64,000 nucleotides of DNA from an uncultured Bacteroidia bacterium (lineage in GTDB: Bacteria; Bacteroidota; Bacteroidia; Bacteroidales; ML635J-15), in assembly GCA_902776565.1 (NCBI GenBank), contig CACYQN010000013.1, positions 1-64,000 of the forward strand, read 5' to 3'. Below are positions 33,729 to 43,696 of the stretch, piece by piece. The notes beneath the pieces were generated by a model. That model worked only from the letters and a program-made list of their open reading frames with translations, ran no database searches and was not told the origin of the DNA. Position 1 is the first letter of the stretch, and each line of letters starts with the position of its first letter. The position numbers were made by a program, and so were the translations under genes.

Positions 33729-35366
33729 TTATTTTTTGTCCTTTCCGAGGAACGGATAACCGTATTCTGTTGGAGGACAGAAAGTTTCCTTAATCGAGCG
33801 GGTGCTAATCCATCTGTAGAGGTTGAGTTCGCTACCTGCCTTGTCGTTGGTCCCCGATGCCCTTGCACCGCCGAATGGCTGGTTGCCAACAACTGCGCCT
33901 GTCGGCTTGTCGTTGATGTAGAAGTTTCCAGCTGCGTGACGAAGTACGTTTTCGGCTTCGATGATTGCATAGCGGCACTTTGCAAAGATTGAACCTGTAA
34001 GTGCGTATGGCGAAGTTTCGTCGCAGAGGTGAAGAGTTTCGGTATATTTGTCGTCGTCGTAAACGAAAACGGTGATAACTGGACCGAACATTTCTTCCTG
34101 GATAGCCTCGTAGTGCGGGTCGGTAGTAACGATGATGGTCGGGTCGATGAAGTAGCCAACCTTCTTGTCGTATGTTCCACCGAGAGCAATCTTAGCCTTG
34201 CGCGACTTCTTTGCTCTGTCGATGTAACCTGCAATCTTGTCGAACGATTCTTCGTCGATGACTGCGTTTACGAAGTTTGTGAAGTCGAATACATCGCCAA
34301 CCTTTACGGTCTTCATCATTTCCTTAACATTCTTCAAGGTTTCGTCCCACAACGACTTTGGAATGTATGCGCGTGAAGCAGCCGAGCACTTCTGTCCCTG
34401 GAATTCGAAGGCACCGCGTACGATTGCAACTGCGAGTTCGCGCGGGTCAGCCGACTTGTGAGCGAAGATGAAGTCCTTACCGCCAGTTTCGCCGACAATC
34501 TTTGGATATGTGTTGTACTTGTCGATGTTGTCGCCAATCTGCTTCCAGAATGCCTTGAAAGTAGATGTGCTACCGGTGAAGTGGATACCTGCAAGGTGTG
34601 GTGATGTGAAAGCAACGCTGCTGATAACCGAACCCTTGCCCGGGAGGAAGTTGATAACGCCGTCGGGCAAACCTGCTTCCTGGAAAATCTTCATCAGGTA
34701 GTAGTTGGAGAGGATAGCGGTAGTTGCCGGCTTCCAAATGGTAACATTACCCATCAATACTGGCGAAATGTTGAGGTTGCAAGCGATTGATGTGAAGTTG
34801 AACGGAGTGATTGCATAAACGAATCCTTCCATTGCGCGGTATTCGTTGCGGTTGAGTACCGAATTGTCGGAGATTGGCTGCTGAGCGTAAATCTTCGATG
34901 CGAAGTAAGAGTTGAAGCGAAGGAAGTCGATAGTTTCCTGTGCGCTGTCGATTTCGGCCTGCATCGGGTTCTTGCCCTGACCGAGCATTGTGGCTGCGTT
35001 GATTACATATCTGTATTTCTTCGAAAGAAGTTCGCCGATACGCATCATGATGGAAGCGCGTTCAATCCAAGGGGTGTCTTCCCACTGCTTCTTAGCTGCC
35101 AATGCAGCATCGATAGCCATCTGTACTTCCTTCTTGCCAACCTTGTGGTACTTTGCAAGCACGTGCTTGTGGTTTGTAGGCATAACTACAGTACCCATGT
35201 CACCGGTCTTAACTTCCTTACCGCCAATGATGCAAGGAATTTCGATGCACTGGTTGAACTGACGTTCGAGTTCTTCTTTCAACAATTGTCTTTCTGGAGT
35301 TCCGGGTGCGTAAGAGAATCCCGGTTCGTTCTTCGGCTCTCTGAATGAGAATAATGCGTTATTCAT
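33729..35366 (-). CDS. pruA: L-glutamate gamma-semialdehyde (P5C) dehydrogenase
   Basis: 545 aa aldehyde dehydrogenase that oxidises glutamate semialdehyde/P5C to glutamate with NAD+, the second step of proline (and arginine/ornithine) breakdown. Matching features: the N-terminal NEPGFSYAPGTPER segment typical of the stand-alone P5C dehydrogenase group, the general-base glutamate in VGETGGKDF (~292), the catalytic cysteine in FQGQKCSAASRAYIP (~325), and the C-terminal GARASGTNDKAGS-type substrate loop. Length fits the eukaryote/Bacteroidetes-type single-domain enzyme; no proline dehydrogenase is adjacent. A TAGGTTTG -7 element lies at 35411-35404 on the minus strand. Confidence 0.92.
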   Translation of the reverse strand: MNNALFSFREPKNEPGFSYAPGTPERQLLKEELERQFNQCIEIPCIIGGKEVKTGDMGTVVMPTNHKHVLAKYHKVGKKEVQMAIDAALAAKKQWEDTPWIERASIMMRIGELLSKKYRYVINAATMLGQGKNPMQAEIDSAQETIDFLRFNSYFASKIYAQQPISDNSVLNRNEYRAMEGFVYAITPFNFTSIACNLNISPVLMGNVTIWKPATTAILSNYYLMKIFQEAGLPDGVINFLPGKGSVISSVAFTSPHLAGIHFTGSTSTFKAFWKQIGDNIDKYNTYPKIVGETGGKDFIFAHKSADPRELAVAIVRGAFEFQGQKCSAASRAYIPKSLWDETLKNVKEMMKTVKVGDVFDFTNFVNAVIDEESFDKIAGYIDRAKKSRKAKIALGGTYDKKVGYFIDPTIIVTTDPHYEAIQEEMFGPVITVFVYDDDKYTETLHLCDETSPYALTGSIFAKCRYAIIEAENVLRHAAGNFYINDKPTGAVVGNQPFGGARASGTNDKAGSELNLYRWISTRSIKETFCPPTEYGYPFLGKDKK

Positions 35367-35462
35367 AATAATTTTATTTTGTTTTGTTAATTTTTTTGAT
35401 TCGCAAACCTACATAAAAAAAATGACTTGTGAATATGTTTGATGAGATTTTTTTTGCAAAAA

Positions 35463-35488
35463 AAATGGCTCCCACGAATGAGAGCCAA
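35463..35488 (-). terminator. Rho-independent terminator of the DUF4870-like gene
   Basis: Minus strand GGCTCTCAT pairs with GTGGGAGCC (G-U pairs included), followed by ATTTTTTTT. It is 30 bases after the stop at 35518. Confidence 0.82.
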
Positions 35489-35517
35489 GAAAATAAAGTC
35501 TAATTTTAAATTTTTGC

Positions 35518-35916
35518 CTACTTCAAGATTTTGAACTTGCCGAACAATGGCATAGGCTTGGTGCTTCCCTGTGCTGCATTAACAATACCGATGATTGAAA
35601 ATACCAAGAAGCCGATATATATGAGCCAGCTTATAAGGCTCCACAATGTCAACAAACCGAATGACCATGAGTTAATAAGCAAAGATGTTACTATGGAGCT
35701 AATAATACCCCATGCAACTTCACAAATAAATATTATGAGACCCTGATTTGCGTGGAAACGAGCAAACTTTGATTCCTTTGCAGCAAATATTGGAACCAAT
35801 ACCAAAATTCCAATGTATGCAAGAATTGCAAATACTTTGTTGTTCTGTACATCTTCAGGTGTAACTTCTGTCTGTGCGTTGTTTTCAACAGGCTTGTTTT
35901 CGAGTTCTTCTGCCAT
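35518..35916 (-). CDS. Small four-helix membrane protein, DUF4870-like
   Basis: 132 aa from the ATG at 35916. The frame opens at 36084, but a strong ribosome binding site (AAAGGAG, 7 bases upstream) fixes the start at 35916. An acidic N-terminus (~1-24) is followed by hydrophobic helices at ~27-45, 60-80 and 85-120, with KFARFHANQGLIIF between helices 1 and 2. The F-x-x-H-A-x-Q-G motif is typical of DUF4870/TM-import-component-like proteins, whose function is unknown. One of the few genes here with a canonical Shine-Dalgarno sequence, suggesting high expression. Confidence 0.82.
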   Translation of the reverse strand: MAEELENKPVENNAQTEVTPEDVQNNKVFAILAYIGILVLVPIFAAKESKFARFHANQGLIIFICEVAWGIISSIVTSLLINSWSFGLLTLWSLISWLIYIGFLVFSIIGIVNAAQGSTKPMPLFGKFKILK

Positions 35917-36139
35917 AATTTTATCTCCTTTAAGTTTTGTATTATGAATAAATAATTTTTTTGCAAAGAAAATGAATATTCCGTTATGATGCAAGATTTT
36001 TTTTCGCGTTAATACTTTTTCACCTAGTTCTTTCATTTGAAAACTAATTCCCGCACCCTGAGCGTCAGTCGAAGGGTAAGGCACCTATTCAAATATTGCA
36101 TTATGCTCGAAATACGACTTATACCACAATAATTATTTG

Positions 36140-36171
36140 TTGCTAACGTTTTAAATATAATGATATTTTTG
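36140..36171 (+). promoter_or_regulatory. Promoter of the TonB receptor operon
   Basis: TTG (36140-36142), 21 bases, TATTTTTG (36164-36171). The ATG is 17 bases downstream. Confidence 0.55.
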
Positions 36172-36188
36172 CAAAAAGTTTTTTTGAA

Positions 36189-38531
36189 ATGAAGCTTAGA
36201 TATATATTACTGATTATCAATATATTTATCACCACAATTGCATTCGGGCAGAAGTTTACAATAAGTGGCTATGTGCAGGATTCGGCAAGCGGTGAGAAGC
36301 TTTTCGGAGCAAATGTGTATGATACGCGCTCGCATTTGGGCGTGGCAACCAACGAATACGGATTTTTCAGCCTTACCCTTCCGCAGGACAGTGTGAGCCT
36401 TGTGGTTTCGTACATCGGTTACGGTGCGTACAGCCACAATTTCTACATCGACCAGGACATTCGCATAAACATAAAGCTCAACTCGGCCAATATGCTCAGC
36501 GAGGTTGTCATTACCGAAAGCAAGTCGGACCAGATGGTGAAAGATGTGCAGATGAGCATTGTGCGTCTGCCAGTGGAACAACTGAAAACCCTGCCTGTAT
36601 TCATGGGTGAAGCCGATGTCATGAAAACATTACAGCTTATGCCGGGCGTGCAGTCGGGCAACGAAGGTACGAGTGGCATATATGTGCGCGGTGGCGGTCC
36701 CGACCAGAACCTGATTCTGCTCGACGGTGTGCCCGTTTACAACGCCAACCACCTTTTCGGATTCTTCTCGGTGTTCAATCCCGACGCAATTTCGAGCATC
36801 AATCTCATAAAAGGCGGATTTCCAGCGCAATACAGCGGACGACTTTCGTCGGTAATCGACATTAGGTTGAAAGAAGGCAACGACAAGAAGTACGGTGGTG
36901 AATTTTCAATCGGCACAATCGCAGCCAAGGTCATGGTGGAAGGTCCAATCTGGAAAGACCACACATCGTTCATTTTCAGTGCAAGGCGCACCTATATAGA
37001 TGTGCTTGCAGCACCTGTCATCGCATTGATAAACAAATATTCTGGCAATAGCGAAAAACTAAAGGCAGGCTATTATTTCTACGATGCAAACCTAAAATTG
37101 AATCACAAGTTCAGCGACAAGGACAGGCTTTTCCTGAGCGGATATTTCGGTCGCGACAAGGCCTACATTAAAAATGAAGAGGAGTATTTATACTACGACA
37201 CCCTGTATAACGACAAATCCAACATGGGTCTGTACTGGGGCAACATCACCACTTCGATGCGATGGAACCACGTGTTCAACCAAAAGTTATTCTCCAATGT
37301 AACGCTCATATATTCGAACTACAAGTTCGACACCTATATGGAATACGACAACTTGGCGAACAAGCAGTCGATAGAAAAATATTCGTTCGACTATTTCTCG
37401 GGCATCAACGACTATGGCGCAAAAATCGACCTCAACTACTACCCTGCCTCAAAACACGAACTAAAACTCGGAGCCTCAACCACATACCACGTATTCAAAC
37501 CTGGGGTGTCTGTGCTTAAGCAAACATTGGATACAACCGGTCTTGAAACAAAAATGGGCTCTCGCGAAATTTACGGCACCGAGATAAACGTGTACGCATC
37601 CGACAACATAACTATAACGGGACGACTGAAAGCCGACATCGGCATAAATTATTCAGGCTTCATTGTGAAGAAAAAATATTACCAGTCGGCAGAACCTCGC
37701 GTTTCTGCAAGATTCCTGATTACCGAAAACCTGTCGATGAAAGCAGCCTACACAAGGATGGCGCAGTATGTACACTTGCTCACCAACAGCACAATAGGTC
37801 TGCCAACCGACCTTTGGCTTCCGACCACCGACACCATACGTCCGCAACGAAGCAACCAGGTTGCACTCGGATTCGCCTACAACCTCAAGAACAAGTGGGA
37901 CTTCAGCATCGAAGGCTTTTTCAAGGACATGAAAGGTCTGATTGAATACAAAGAAGGGGCAAGTTTCTTCGGGGTGTCAGACAACTGGGAGTCGAAAATA
38001 GAAATGGGACGCGGATGGTCGTATGGAGCAGAGTTGCTTGTTCGCAAGACCACAGGCAAAATCACCGGCTGGATTGGCTATACGCTGTCGTGGGCATGGA
38101 GGCAGTTCGACAACCTCAACTTCGGCGAAAAGTTCCCGTACAAGTACGACCGCCGTCACGACATAGCCATTGCGTTGATTTACAAGAAGAGCGACAAGTT
38201 TGATTTCGGTATGACTTGGGTATTCGGCACAGGAAACGCCGTTACACTTGCCTACGGTCGATACTATGGTCTGAACGGTTACGAAATCGGCGAATATGGA
38301 GGAAGAAATTCGTTCAGGGCACCAGCCTACCACCGCTTGGATTTCAACTTTAACTTCAAGAAACAAAACAAGTTGGGCGAAAGAATTTGGAGCCTTGGTG
38401 TCTACAATGCCTATTGCCGTCAGAACCCGTTCTACCTGTATTTCGGGTACGACAACAACGATAACAGATGTCTGAAACAGATAAGCCTGTTCCCGATTAT
38501 GCCGTCAATAAAATTCTCACAAACATTCTAA
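36189..38531 (+). CDS. TonB-dependent outer-membrane receptor with carboxypeptidase-like N-domain
   Basis: 780 aa. Signal peptide (~1-21), a carboxypeptidase-regulatory-like domain (~23-105; ISGYVQDSASGEKLFGANVY, ATNEYGFFSLTLP), a plug domain (~115-240; PGVQSGNEGTSGIYVRGGGP, LLDGVPVYNANHLFGFFSVF) and a 22-stranded barrel region ending FSQTF. It should import a substrate across the outer membrane with TonB/ExbBD energy. The plug's (G)IYVRGG form is that of the group found next to DUF4249 lipoproteins, as here (gene 12 bases downstream), rather than SusC/SusD pairs. The substrate is unknown. Confidence 0.92.
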   Translation: MKLRYILLIINIFITTIAFGQKFTISGYVQDSASGEKLFGANVYDTRSHLGVATNEYGFFSLTLPQDSVSLVVSYIGYGAYSHNFYIDQDIRINIKLNSANMLSEVVITESKSDQMVKDVQMSIVRLPVEQLKTLPVFMGEADVMKTLQLMPGVQSGNEGTSGIYVRGGGPDQNLILLDGVPVYNANHLFGFFSVFNPDAISSINLIKGGFPAQYSGRLSSVIDIRLKEGNDKKYGGEFSIGTIAAKVMVEGPIWKDHTSFIFSARRTYIDVLAAPVIALINKYSGNSEKLKAGYYFYDANLKLNHKFSDKDRLFLSGYFGRDKAYIKNEEEYLYYDTLYNDKSNMGLYWGNITTSMRWNHVFNQKLFSNVTLIYSNYKFDTYMEYDNLANKQSIEKYSFDYFSGINDYGAKIDLNYYPASKHELKLGASTTYHVFKPGVSVLKQTLDTTGLETKMGSREIYGTEINVYASDNITITGRLKADIGINYSGFIVKKKYYQSAEPRVSARFLITENLSMKAAYTRMAQYVHLLTNSTIGLPTDLWLPTTDTIRPQRSNQVALGFAYNLKNKWDFSIEGFFKDMKGLIEYKEGASFFGVSDNWESKIEMGRGWSYGAELLVRKTTGKITGWIGYTLSWAWRQFDNLNFGEKFPYKYDRRHDIAIALIYKKSDKFDFGMTWVFGTGNAVTLAYGRYYGLNGYEIGEYGGRNSFRAPAYHRLDFNFNFKKQNKLGERIWSLGVYNAYCRQNPFYLYFGYDNNDNRCLKQISLFPIMPSIKFSQTF

Positions 38532-38543
38532 AACCTGAAAGAC

Positions 38544-39587
38544 ATGAAAAAGCTGATATACATAATAATAGCCTTGACATTGGCACTCGCAGCCTGCGAA
38601 AAGACTCTTGATTTTCCGTTCGAGTACAAGCAGCCCAAATTGGTTCTCAATTGCGTGCTTTCAAACACAAGCGAAATAGAATTTACCGTAGGCCGAAGCA
38701 TGCATATTCTTGACACAAAAGAAATTGTTATGATTTCCGATGCCGACGTGATAATATTCGAGGACGACAAGCCATTGCAGGTCGTGCCAGTTTCCAACGG
38801 CGACGGCACATACCATGTAGCATATATCCCCAAGGTTGGACATACCTACAAGTTCCAGGTTTCCAAGGACAAGTTCGAGACAATAGAGGCAGAGGTAAAA
38901 ATGGGCGAAGCCACGACAATAAACAGCCTTAGCGGAAAGAACAAGTACGAAAGCGACCAAGACGTGTATTACTACGGAGCAGACTTTGACATCAACCTTA
39001 ACTTCAACGATAATCCCAACGAGGAGAACTATTATATGATAAATGTTTCTGCTATACTTCCTGATGAGTTGGTGGAATATTTTAGAGATAACTATTATTC
39101 ATACGAAATGTTGGACAGCAGTTATCGGCTTAACCTTGAATGCAATGATATGAATGTAAGCACAAGTTCCAATAACACATTGCTCTACTTGTCGGACGAA
39201 ATAATCAGCAGCGGAAACTATACCATGAAGTTCTCGGCACATGACTACAGGGATATATATGGGGTTTTCTATGAAATAGAATATTACAATGATAATGGCA
39301 ATGAAGGCGAAAACATAACGGAAGACCCTGAAATAGAAGACTTGCCATTCTACCGTGAATTTGAATACAGACTTATTGTTCATGTTAAGTCGATAAACAA
39401 GGACTACTATCAGTACCAGAAATCCTACGATTTATACGTTGAAAACGACGGCAATCCATTTGCCGAGCCAACCCTTGTGAAAACCAATGTGAAGAACGGT
39501 CTAGGATTACTTGCTGCCAGCAGCGAAGTTACCGATACAATCAAATTCACGATAAAGAATCCGTATCTGGAAGAGGAGGAGGAATGA
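38544..39587 (+). CDS. DUF4249 family lipoprotein, TonB-receptor partner
   Basis: 347 aa. Signal peptide with lipobox (LALAAC, Cys ~18) followed by the DUF4249 pattern: KTLDF, KLVLNCVLSN, an Ig-like first domain with GDGTYHVAYIPKVGHTYKF (~90-110), and a second domain ending in FAEPTLVKTNVKNGLGLLAA. DUF4249 lipoproteins occur directly downstream of this type of TonB receptor and probably cap it on the cell surface, by analogy with SusD; that role is inferred. Shares the operon with the receptor. Confidence 0.9.
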   Translation: MKKLIYIIIALTLALAACEKTLDFPFEYKQPKLVLNCVLSNTSEIEFTVGRSMHILDTKEIVMISDADVIIFEDDKPLQVVPVSNGDGTYHVAYIPKVGHTYKFQVSKDKFETIEAEVKMGEATTINSLSGKNKYESDQDVYYYGADFDINLNFNDNPNEENYYMINVSAILPDELVEYFRDNYYSYEMLDSSYRLNLECNDMNVSTSSNNTLLYLSDEIISSGNYTMKFSAHDYRDIYGVFYEIEYYNDNGNEGENITEDPEIEDLPFYREFEYRLIVHVKSINKDYYQYQKSYDLYVENDGNPFAEPTLVKTNVKNGLGLLAASSEVTDTIKFTIKNPYLEEEEE

Positions 39588-39647
39588 TTTTTTTGGGGGG
39601 GATTTGAAAATTCGAAGATTTGACGATTTGATTGATTCGATGATTTG

Positions 39648-39671
39648 TAGCGGCGCGATGCTTCGCGCCGG
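39648..39671. repeat. Palindromic repeat, family D, copy 1
   Basis: CGGCGCGA (39651-39658) pairs with TCGCGCCG (39663-39670) around TGCT, preceded by TTGTAG. Related palindromes lie at 46747-46771 and 60326-60345. The surrounding 39600-39650 is an AT-rich string of GATTTG words. Confidence 0.65.
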
Positions 39672-39736
39672 AATGTAAATATTTAACACGTTATTTATCA
39701 ACAATTTACAAAATCATCATTTTTTGATGATTATTT

Positions 39737-39767
39737 TTTGATGAAAATGTAAAAAGTATTATTTTTG
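39737..39767 (+). promoter_or_regulatory. Promoter of the AAA ATPase gene
   Basis: TTTG (39737-39740), 19 bases, TATTTTTG (39760-39767): the best consensus match in the window. The ATG at 39792 follows 24 bases later. Confidence 0.65.
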
Positions 39768-39791
39768 CATTGTCAATCAAATTGTTGCACG

Positions 39792-40916
39792 ATGAACAAC
39801 CCATTTGTAACCAACGGATATGCAGGACCGAAATATTTCTGCGACAGAGTGTCTGAAACACAGAATATAGTGCAGATGCTTACCAACGAAAACAACATTG
39901 CACTGATTTCACCACGACGGCTCGGAAAAACCGACCTTATATACCATTGCTTTGCGCAGCCGGAAATATGCGAAAAGTACCATACTTTTATCGTTGACAT
40001 TTATTCAACAGCATCGGTTCGCGATTTTGTGAACATCCTTGGCAAAGCCGTTCTCGACAGCCTGAAATCCAAAGGCCGTCAGAGCTGGGAAAAGTTCATA
40101 AACGCCGTTTCTTCGCTCAGGCAAAATATCGGGTTCGATATGAATGGTTTTCCAACTTGGAGCATCGGGCTTGGCGAAATAGAGAATCCATCGGTATCAC
40201 TCGACGAAATATTCAGTTACCTTGAATCTGCCGACAGGAAGTGTCTTGTTGCGATTGACGAATTCCAGCAAATTACACGCTATGCCGACAAAAACATCGA
40301 GGCAACGCTTCGGACTTACATACAAAAATGCATCAACACGCATTTTATATTTTCAGGCTCGCAACGACATCTGATGGGAGCAATATTCACTTCGCCGTCG
40401 CGTCCTTTTTTCCAGTCGGTTACAATAATGAACCTGCCGCCCATCCCGCTCGACAAATACACAGAGTTTGCAATCGATAAATTCAACGAAGCAGGAAAAA
40501 ACATCGACAAGGAAGTCGTTGCCAACCTTTACGAAAGGTTCGACAGCATTACATCTTATATGCAGCGTATAATGAATATGCTCTTTGTAAGGACCCCAGC
40601 AAAAGGAACTTGCACTATCGAAATGATTGACAGCACAATAGAACAACTGCTTGATTTCACATCGGACACATACGAATCTATTTTGTACCAAATGCCTGAA
40701 AAACAACGTGATTTGCTGATTTCCATAGCATTGGACGGCAAGGTAAAAAATATTTCGGGTGGCGATTTTGTCAAAAGGCACAAATTGCAGTCGCCAAGTT
40801 CGGTTTTGTCAGCCGCAAAGGGACTTCTCGAAAAGGATTTCATTACCGAAGACAGAAACGTTTACTGCGTTTACGACAAGTTGTTTGAAATGTGGATAAA
40901 GAGAAAATATAGGTAG
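39792..40916 (+). CDS. AAA ATPase of the archaeal-ATPase/STAND-like type
   Basis: 374 aa from the ATG at 39792 (the frame opens at 39765, inside the promoter). Walker A-like SPRRLGKTDLIYH (~40-52), Walker B-like KCLVAIDEFQQI (~150-161), and a sensor-type FIFSGSQRHLM (~185-195). A winged-helix-like C-terminal domain (~285-374; DLLISIALDGK, SPSSVLSAAKGLLEKDFI, VYDKLFEMWI) probably binds DNA. Similar single-gene ATPases are scattered through Bacteroidetes and archaea, with unclear function. Independent promoter; unrelated to guaA downstream. Confidence 0.82.
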   Translation: MNNPFVTNGYAGPKYFCDRVSETQNIVQMLTNENNIALISPRRLGKTDLIYHCFAQPEICEKYHTFIVDIYSTASVRDFVNILGKAVLDSLKSKGRQSWEKFINAVSSLRQNIGFDMNGFPTWSIGLGEIENPSVSLDEIFSYLESADRKCLVAIDEFQQITRYADKNIEATLRTYIQKCINTHFIFSGSQRHLMGAIFTSPSRPFFQSVTIMNLPPIPLDKYTEFAIDKFNEAGKNIDKEVVANLYERFDSITSYMQRIMNMLFVRTPAKGTCTIEMIDSTIEQLLDFTSDTYESILYQMPEKQRDLLISIALDGKVKNISGGDFVKRHKLQSPSSVLSAAKGLLEKDFITEDRNVYCVYDKLFEMWIKRKYR

Positions 40917-40967
40917 GATATTTCTATTTTTTTGTAAATTCGCACCCATAAACGAAACATAAAGACA

Positions 40968-42497
40968 ATGACAGAAAAAATCATCATCCTCGACTTTGGT
41001 TCACAATATACTCAGTTGATAGCCAGACGAGTACGCGAACTTAACACCTATTGCGAAATACATCCCTACAACAAGATTCCAGCATTGGACGAATCGGTAA
41101 AGGGCGTAATTTTGAGCGGAAGCCCCTATTCGGTGCGCGATGAAAAAGCCCTCAAGCCCGACTTATCCAACATAAAAGGCAAAATGCCGCTTCTCGGCGT
41201 TTGCTATGGTGCACAATACCTTTCTCATTTCTACGGAGGCGAAGTCGCTCCGTCGAACTCACGCGAATACGGCCGTGCAAACCTCAACTTCGTCAACGCT
41301 AACGATGTGCTGATGAAGGATGTACCATCAAATTCGCAGGTGTGGATGTCGCACGGTGATACAATAAAGCAAATTCCTGAAAATTACGAAATTATAGCTT
41401 CAACAGCCGACGTAAAGGTAGCAGCATACAAAATCGGTGGCGAGCAGACCTGGGGCATACAGTTCCATCCCGAAGTTTACCATTCGACCGATGGCAAGAC
41501 TTTGCTTAAGAACTTCGTAGTAGGCATTTGCGGTTGCTTGCAGTCGTGGACGCCCGATTCGTTTGTCGAAACTACCATCAAGGAACTTCGCGAAAAAATC
41601 GGTAGCGACAAGGTTGTTCTTGGACTTTCGGGCGGCGTTGACAGTTCGGTTGCTGCAGTATTGCTCAACAAGGCTATCGGCAGCCAACTCACCTGTATTT
41701 TCGTTGACAACGGACTGCTTCGCAAGAATGAATTTTCATCTGTTCTCGAATCGTACCGCGGAATGGGGCTTAATGTTATCGGCGTCGATGCAAAGCAGGA
41801 CTTCTACCGCGAACTTGCAGGCGTAACCGAACCCGAACGCAAACGCAAGATTATCGGTCGTCTTTTCATCGAGACTTTCGACCGTGAAGCAAGCAAAATC
41901 AAGGATGTGAAGTGGCTTGCACAAGGCACCATCTATCCCGATGTAATTGAGTCGGCAGGCGTTCTTGGTCCGGCAGCAACAATAAAGTCGCACCACAATG
42001 TAGGCGGTTTGCCCGAAAAGATGAACTTGAAGATTGTAGAACCGTTGCGTCTGCTCTTCAAGGACGAGGTTCGCCGAGTAGGTAAGGCATTGAATGTCAG
42101 CAACAACATACTTGGTCGTCATCCTTTCCCGGGACCGGGACTTGCAATCCGCATAATCGGCGACATCACCGCTCAAAAGGTTGAAATCTTGCAGAATGTT
42201 GACGACATTTTCATTCAGGGACTTCGCGAAGACGGACTTTACGACCAGATTTGGCAGGCAGGAGCAATATTGCTTCCTGTGCAGTCGGTTGGCGTTATGG
42301 GCGACGAACGCACCTACGAAAATGTTGTGGCTCTCCGTGCCGTACACTCCACCGACGGTATGACCGCCGACTGGGTTCACCTGCCATACGAATTCCTTGC
42401 AAAGATTTCAAACAAGATAATAAACAAGGTGAAAGGCGTAAATAGAGTTGTCTATGACATCAGCTCGAAGCCACCTGCAACAATTGAATGGGAATAA
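40968..42497 (+). CDS. guaA: GMP synthase (glutamine-hydrolysing)
   Basis: 509 aa enzyme making GMP from XMP, ATP and glutamine. Class I glutamine amidotransferase domain with the catalytic cysteine in [10 protein letters not shown] (~79) and the partner HPEVYHS (~167). ATP-pyrophosphatase P-loop [13 protein letters not shown] (~217-229). C-terminal dimerisation/XMP domain with [13 protein letters not shown] and the ending PPATIEWE. Normal length and intact. Its last 19 bases, including the stop, recur at 44580-44598 after the restriction-modification genes, so xseB probably lay directly downstream before that insertion. Confidence 0.96.
   Translation: MTEKIIILDFGSQYTQLIARRVRELNTYCEIHPYNKIPALDESVKGVILSGSPYSVRDEKALKPDLSNIKGKMPLLGVCYGAQYLSHFYGGEVAPSNSREYGRANLNFVNANDVLMKDVPSNSQVWMSHGDTIKQIPENYEIIASTADVKVAAYKIGGEQTWGIQFHPEVYHSTDGKTLLKNFVVGICGCLQSWTPDSFVETTIKELREKIGSDKVVLGLSGGVDSSVAAVLLNKAIGSQLTCIFVDNGLLRKNEFSSVLESYRGMGLNVIGVDAKQDFYRELAGVTEPERKRKIIGRLFIETFDREASKIKDVKWLAQGTIYPDVIESAGVLGPAATIKSHHNVGGLPEKMNLKIVEPLRLLFKDEVRRVGKALNVSNNILGRHPFPGPGLAIRIIGDITAQKVEILQNVDDIFIQGLREDGLYDQIWQAGAILLPVQSVGVMGDERTYENVVALRAVHSTDGMTADWVHLPYEFLAKISNKIINKVKGVNRVVYDISSKPPATIEWE
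42479..42497 (+). repeat. Left direct repeat flanking the restriction-modification module
   Basis: AACAATTGAATGGGAATAA, the last codons and stop of guaA, matches 18 of 19 bases of 44580-44598. The two repeats bracket the methyltransferase and nuclease genes and nothing else. Confidence 0.8.
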
Positions 42498-42513
42498 AAA
42501 ACATTTGTCAAAA

Positions 42514-43692
42514 ATGATGGAAAAGCCCAAGGAATTAACACATATTGATTGTTTTTCTGGCCCCGGTGGAATTTGTACTGGTATGCAAGCTGCTGGATTT
42601 AATACTCTAATAGCTATAGAGCATGTAAAAAGTTGCTGTGAAACGTATTCTGCAAACCATCCAAATGTCCATGTAATTCAGTCGGATATAAGAGATGTTA
42701 CTAAAAATGATATTGTTAACCACATACCTAAAGGTGGAGTTGATTTGGTAACATCAGGAATGCCATGCGAAACATTTTCAAATGCAGGGACAACTTCAAG
42801 GTCTTTTTATGATGACAGGCAATTTTTGTTTAGAGAAGGTATCCGAATTGCAAAACTGAGCAACGCAAAAATGATTCTTTTTGAAAATGTTCCTGCAATT
42901 GCGACAAAAACAGTTGCCCCAGATTCAAAAGAACTTATTGTTGATGTATTAAAATCTGAGCTCACAGCAGCTGGATATGGAAATTTCATTGAAGTTGTTT
43001 TAGATGCCACTAAATATGGTGTTCCTCAAAAGAGGAGACGTTTCTTCATTTTGGCAACAAGGTATAAAAATTGGAAACTTTCTATACCTGAACCAACAAC
43101 AGAAAAACCAGTTACGGTAGAAGAAGCATTTAGAGGGCTTCCTAGTGTAATTGCGAACTCTGACACACCAGCAGAATATTACACAGGACAAGAATCCGAG
43201 TATTCAAAACTCTTAAAAAACGAAACTTTTTGGAAACACGCTAACACAGAAAAACTAACTTATCAAGTTCCAATGAGACATAAAGAGTGTACGCTTAAAA
43301 GATTCTCAATGTTAAAGCCTGGGGAAGGTGTTAAGGCGTTGTTTGCAAGATTATCTGAAAAAGAAATTGCAGAACTACAAAAAGAAAAGATATTGCCCCA
43401 AAAAATTTTTGCAAAGCGAAACATTAGACTGGAACTGGATAAGCCTTCGTTAACCGTAACAAGTCATTGCCTTGACGAAAATGTACACCCAACAGAAGAT
43501 AGGGCTTTGACGGTACGAGAATGTGCTAGACTTCAATCTTTCCCTGATTATTATGATTTTTGCGGTGGTCCATATATGATTGGGCATGACAATAGATTGA
43601 TTCAAGACAAATACGAACAAATTGGAGATGCGGTACCACCTTTGCTAGCATACGCATGGGGAATGACCATTTCGAAAATATTAAACAAATAG
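42514..43692 (+). CDS. DNA (cytosine-5) methyltransferase of a type II R-M system
   Basis: 392 aa from the ATG at 42514 (another ATG follows at 42517). The frame continues upstream into guaA, but only this start gives a sensible N-terminus. Motif I DCFSGPGGICTGMQAAGF (12-29), motif IV with the catalytic cysteine SGMPCETFSNAG (P84-C85), motif VI FENVPA, motif VIII QKRRRFFIL, a target-recognition region (~205-325), motif IX RALTVRECARLQSFP and motif X GDAVPPLLAYAWG. It methylates cytosine C5 in the site cut by the neighbouring nuclease; the site is not readable. AT-richer than guaA. The nuclease gene starts 4 bases after its stop. Confidence 0.94.
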   Translation: MMEKPKELTHIDCFSGPGGICTGMQAAGFNTLIAIEHVKSCCETYSANHPNVHVIQSDIRDVTKNDIVNHIPKGGVDLVTSGMPCETFSNAGTTSRSFYDDRQFLFREGIRIAKLSNAKMILFENVPAIATKTVAPDSKELIVDVLKSELTAAGYGNFIEVVLDATKYGVPQKRRRFFILATRYKNWKLSIPEPTTEKPVTVEEAFRGLPSVIANSDTPAEYYTGQESEYSKLLKNETFWKHANTEKLTYQVPMRHKECTLKRFSMLKPGEGVKALFARLSEKEIAELQKEKILPQKIFAKRNIRLELDKPSLTVTSHCLDENVHPTEDRALTVRECARLQSFPDYYDFCGGPYMIGHDNRLIQDKYEQIGDAVPPLLAYAWGMTISKILNK

Positions 43693-43696
43693 TGCT

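Noticed and set aside
42448..42513. Upstream extension of the methyltransferase into guaA
   Set aside because: The extra 22 codons are the guaA tail in another frame; motif I starts normally after the ATG at 42514.
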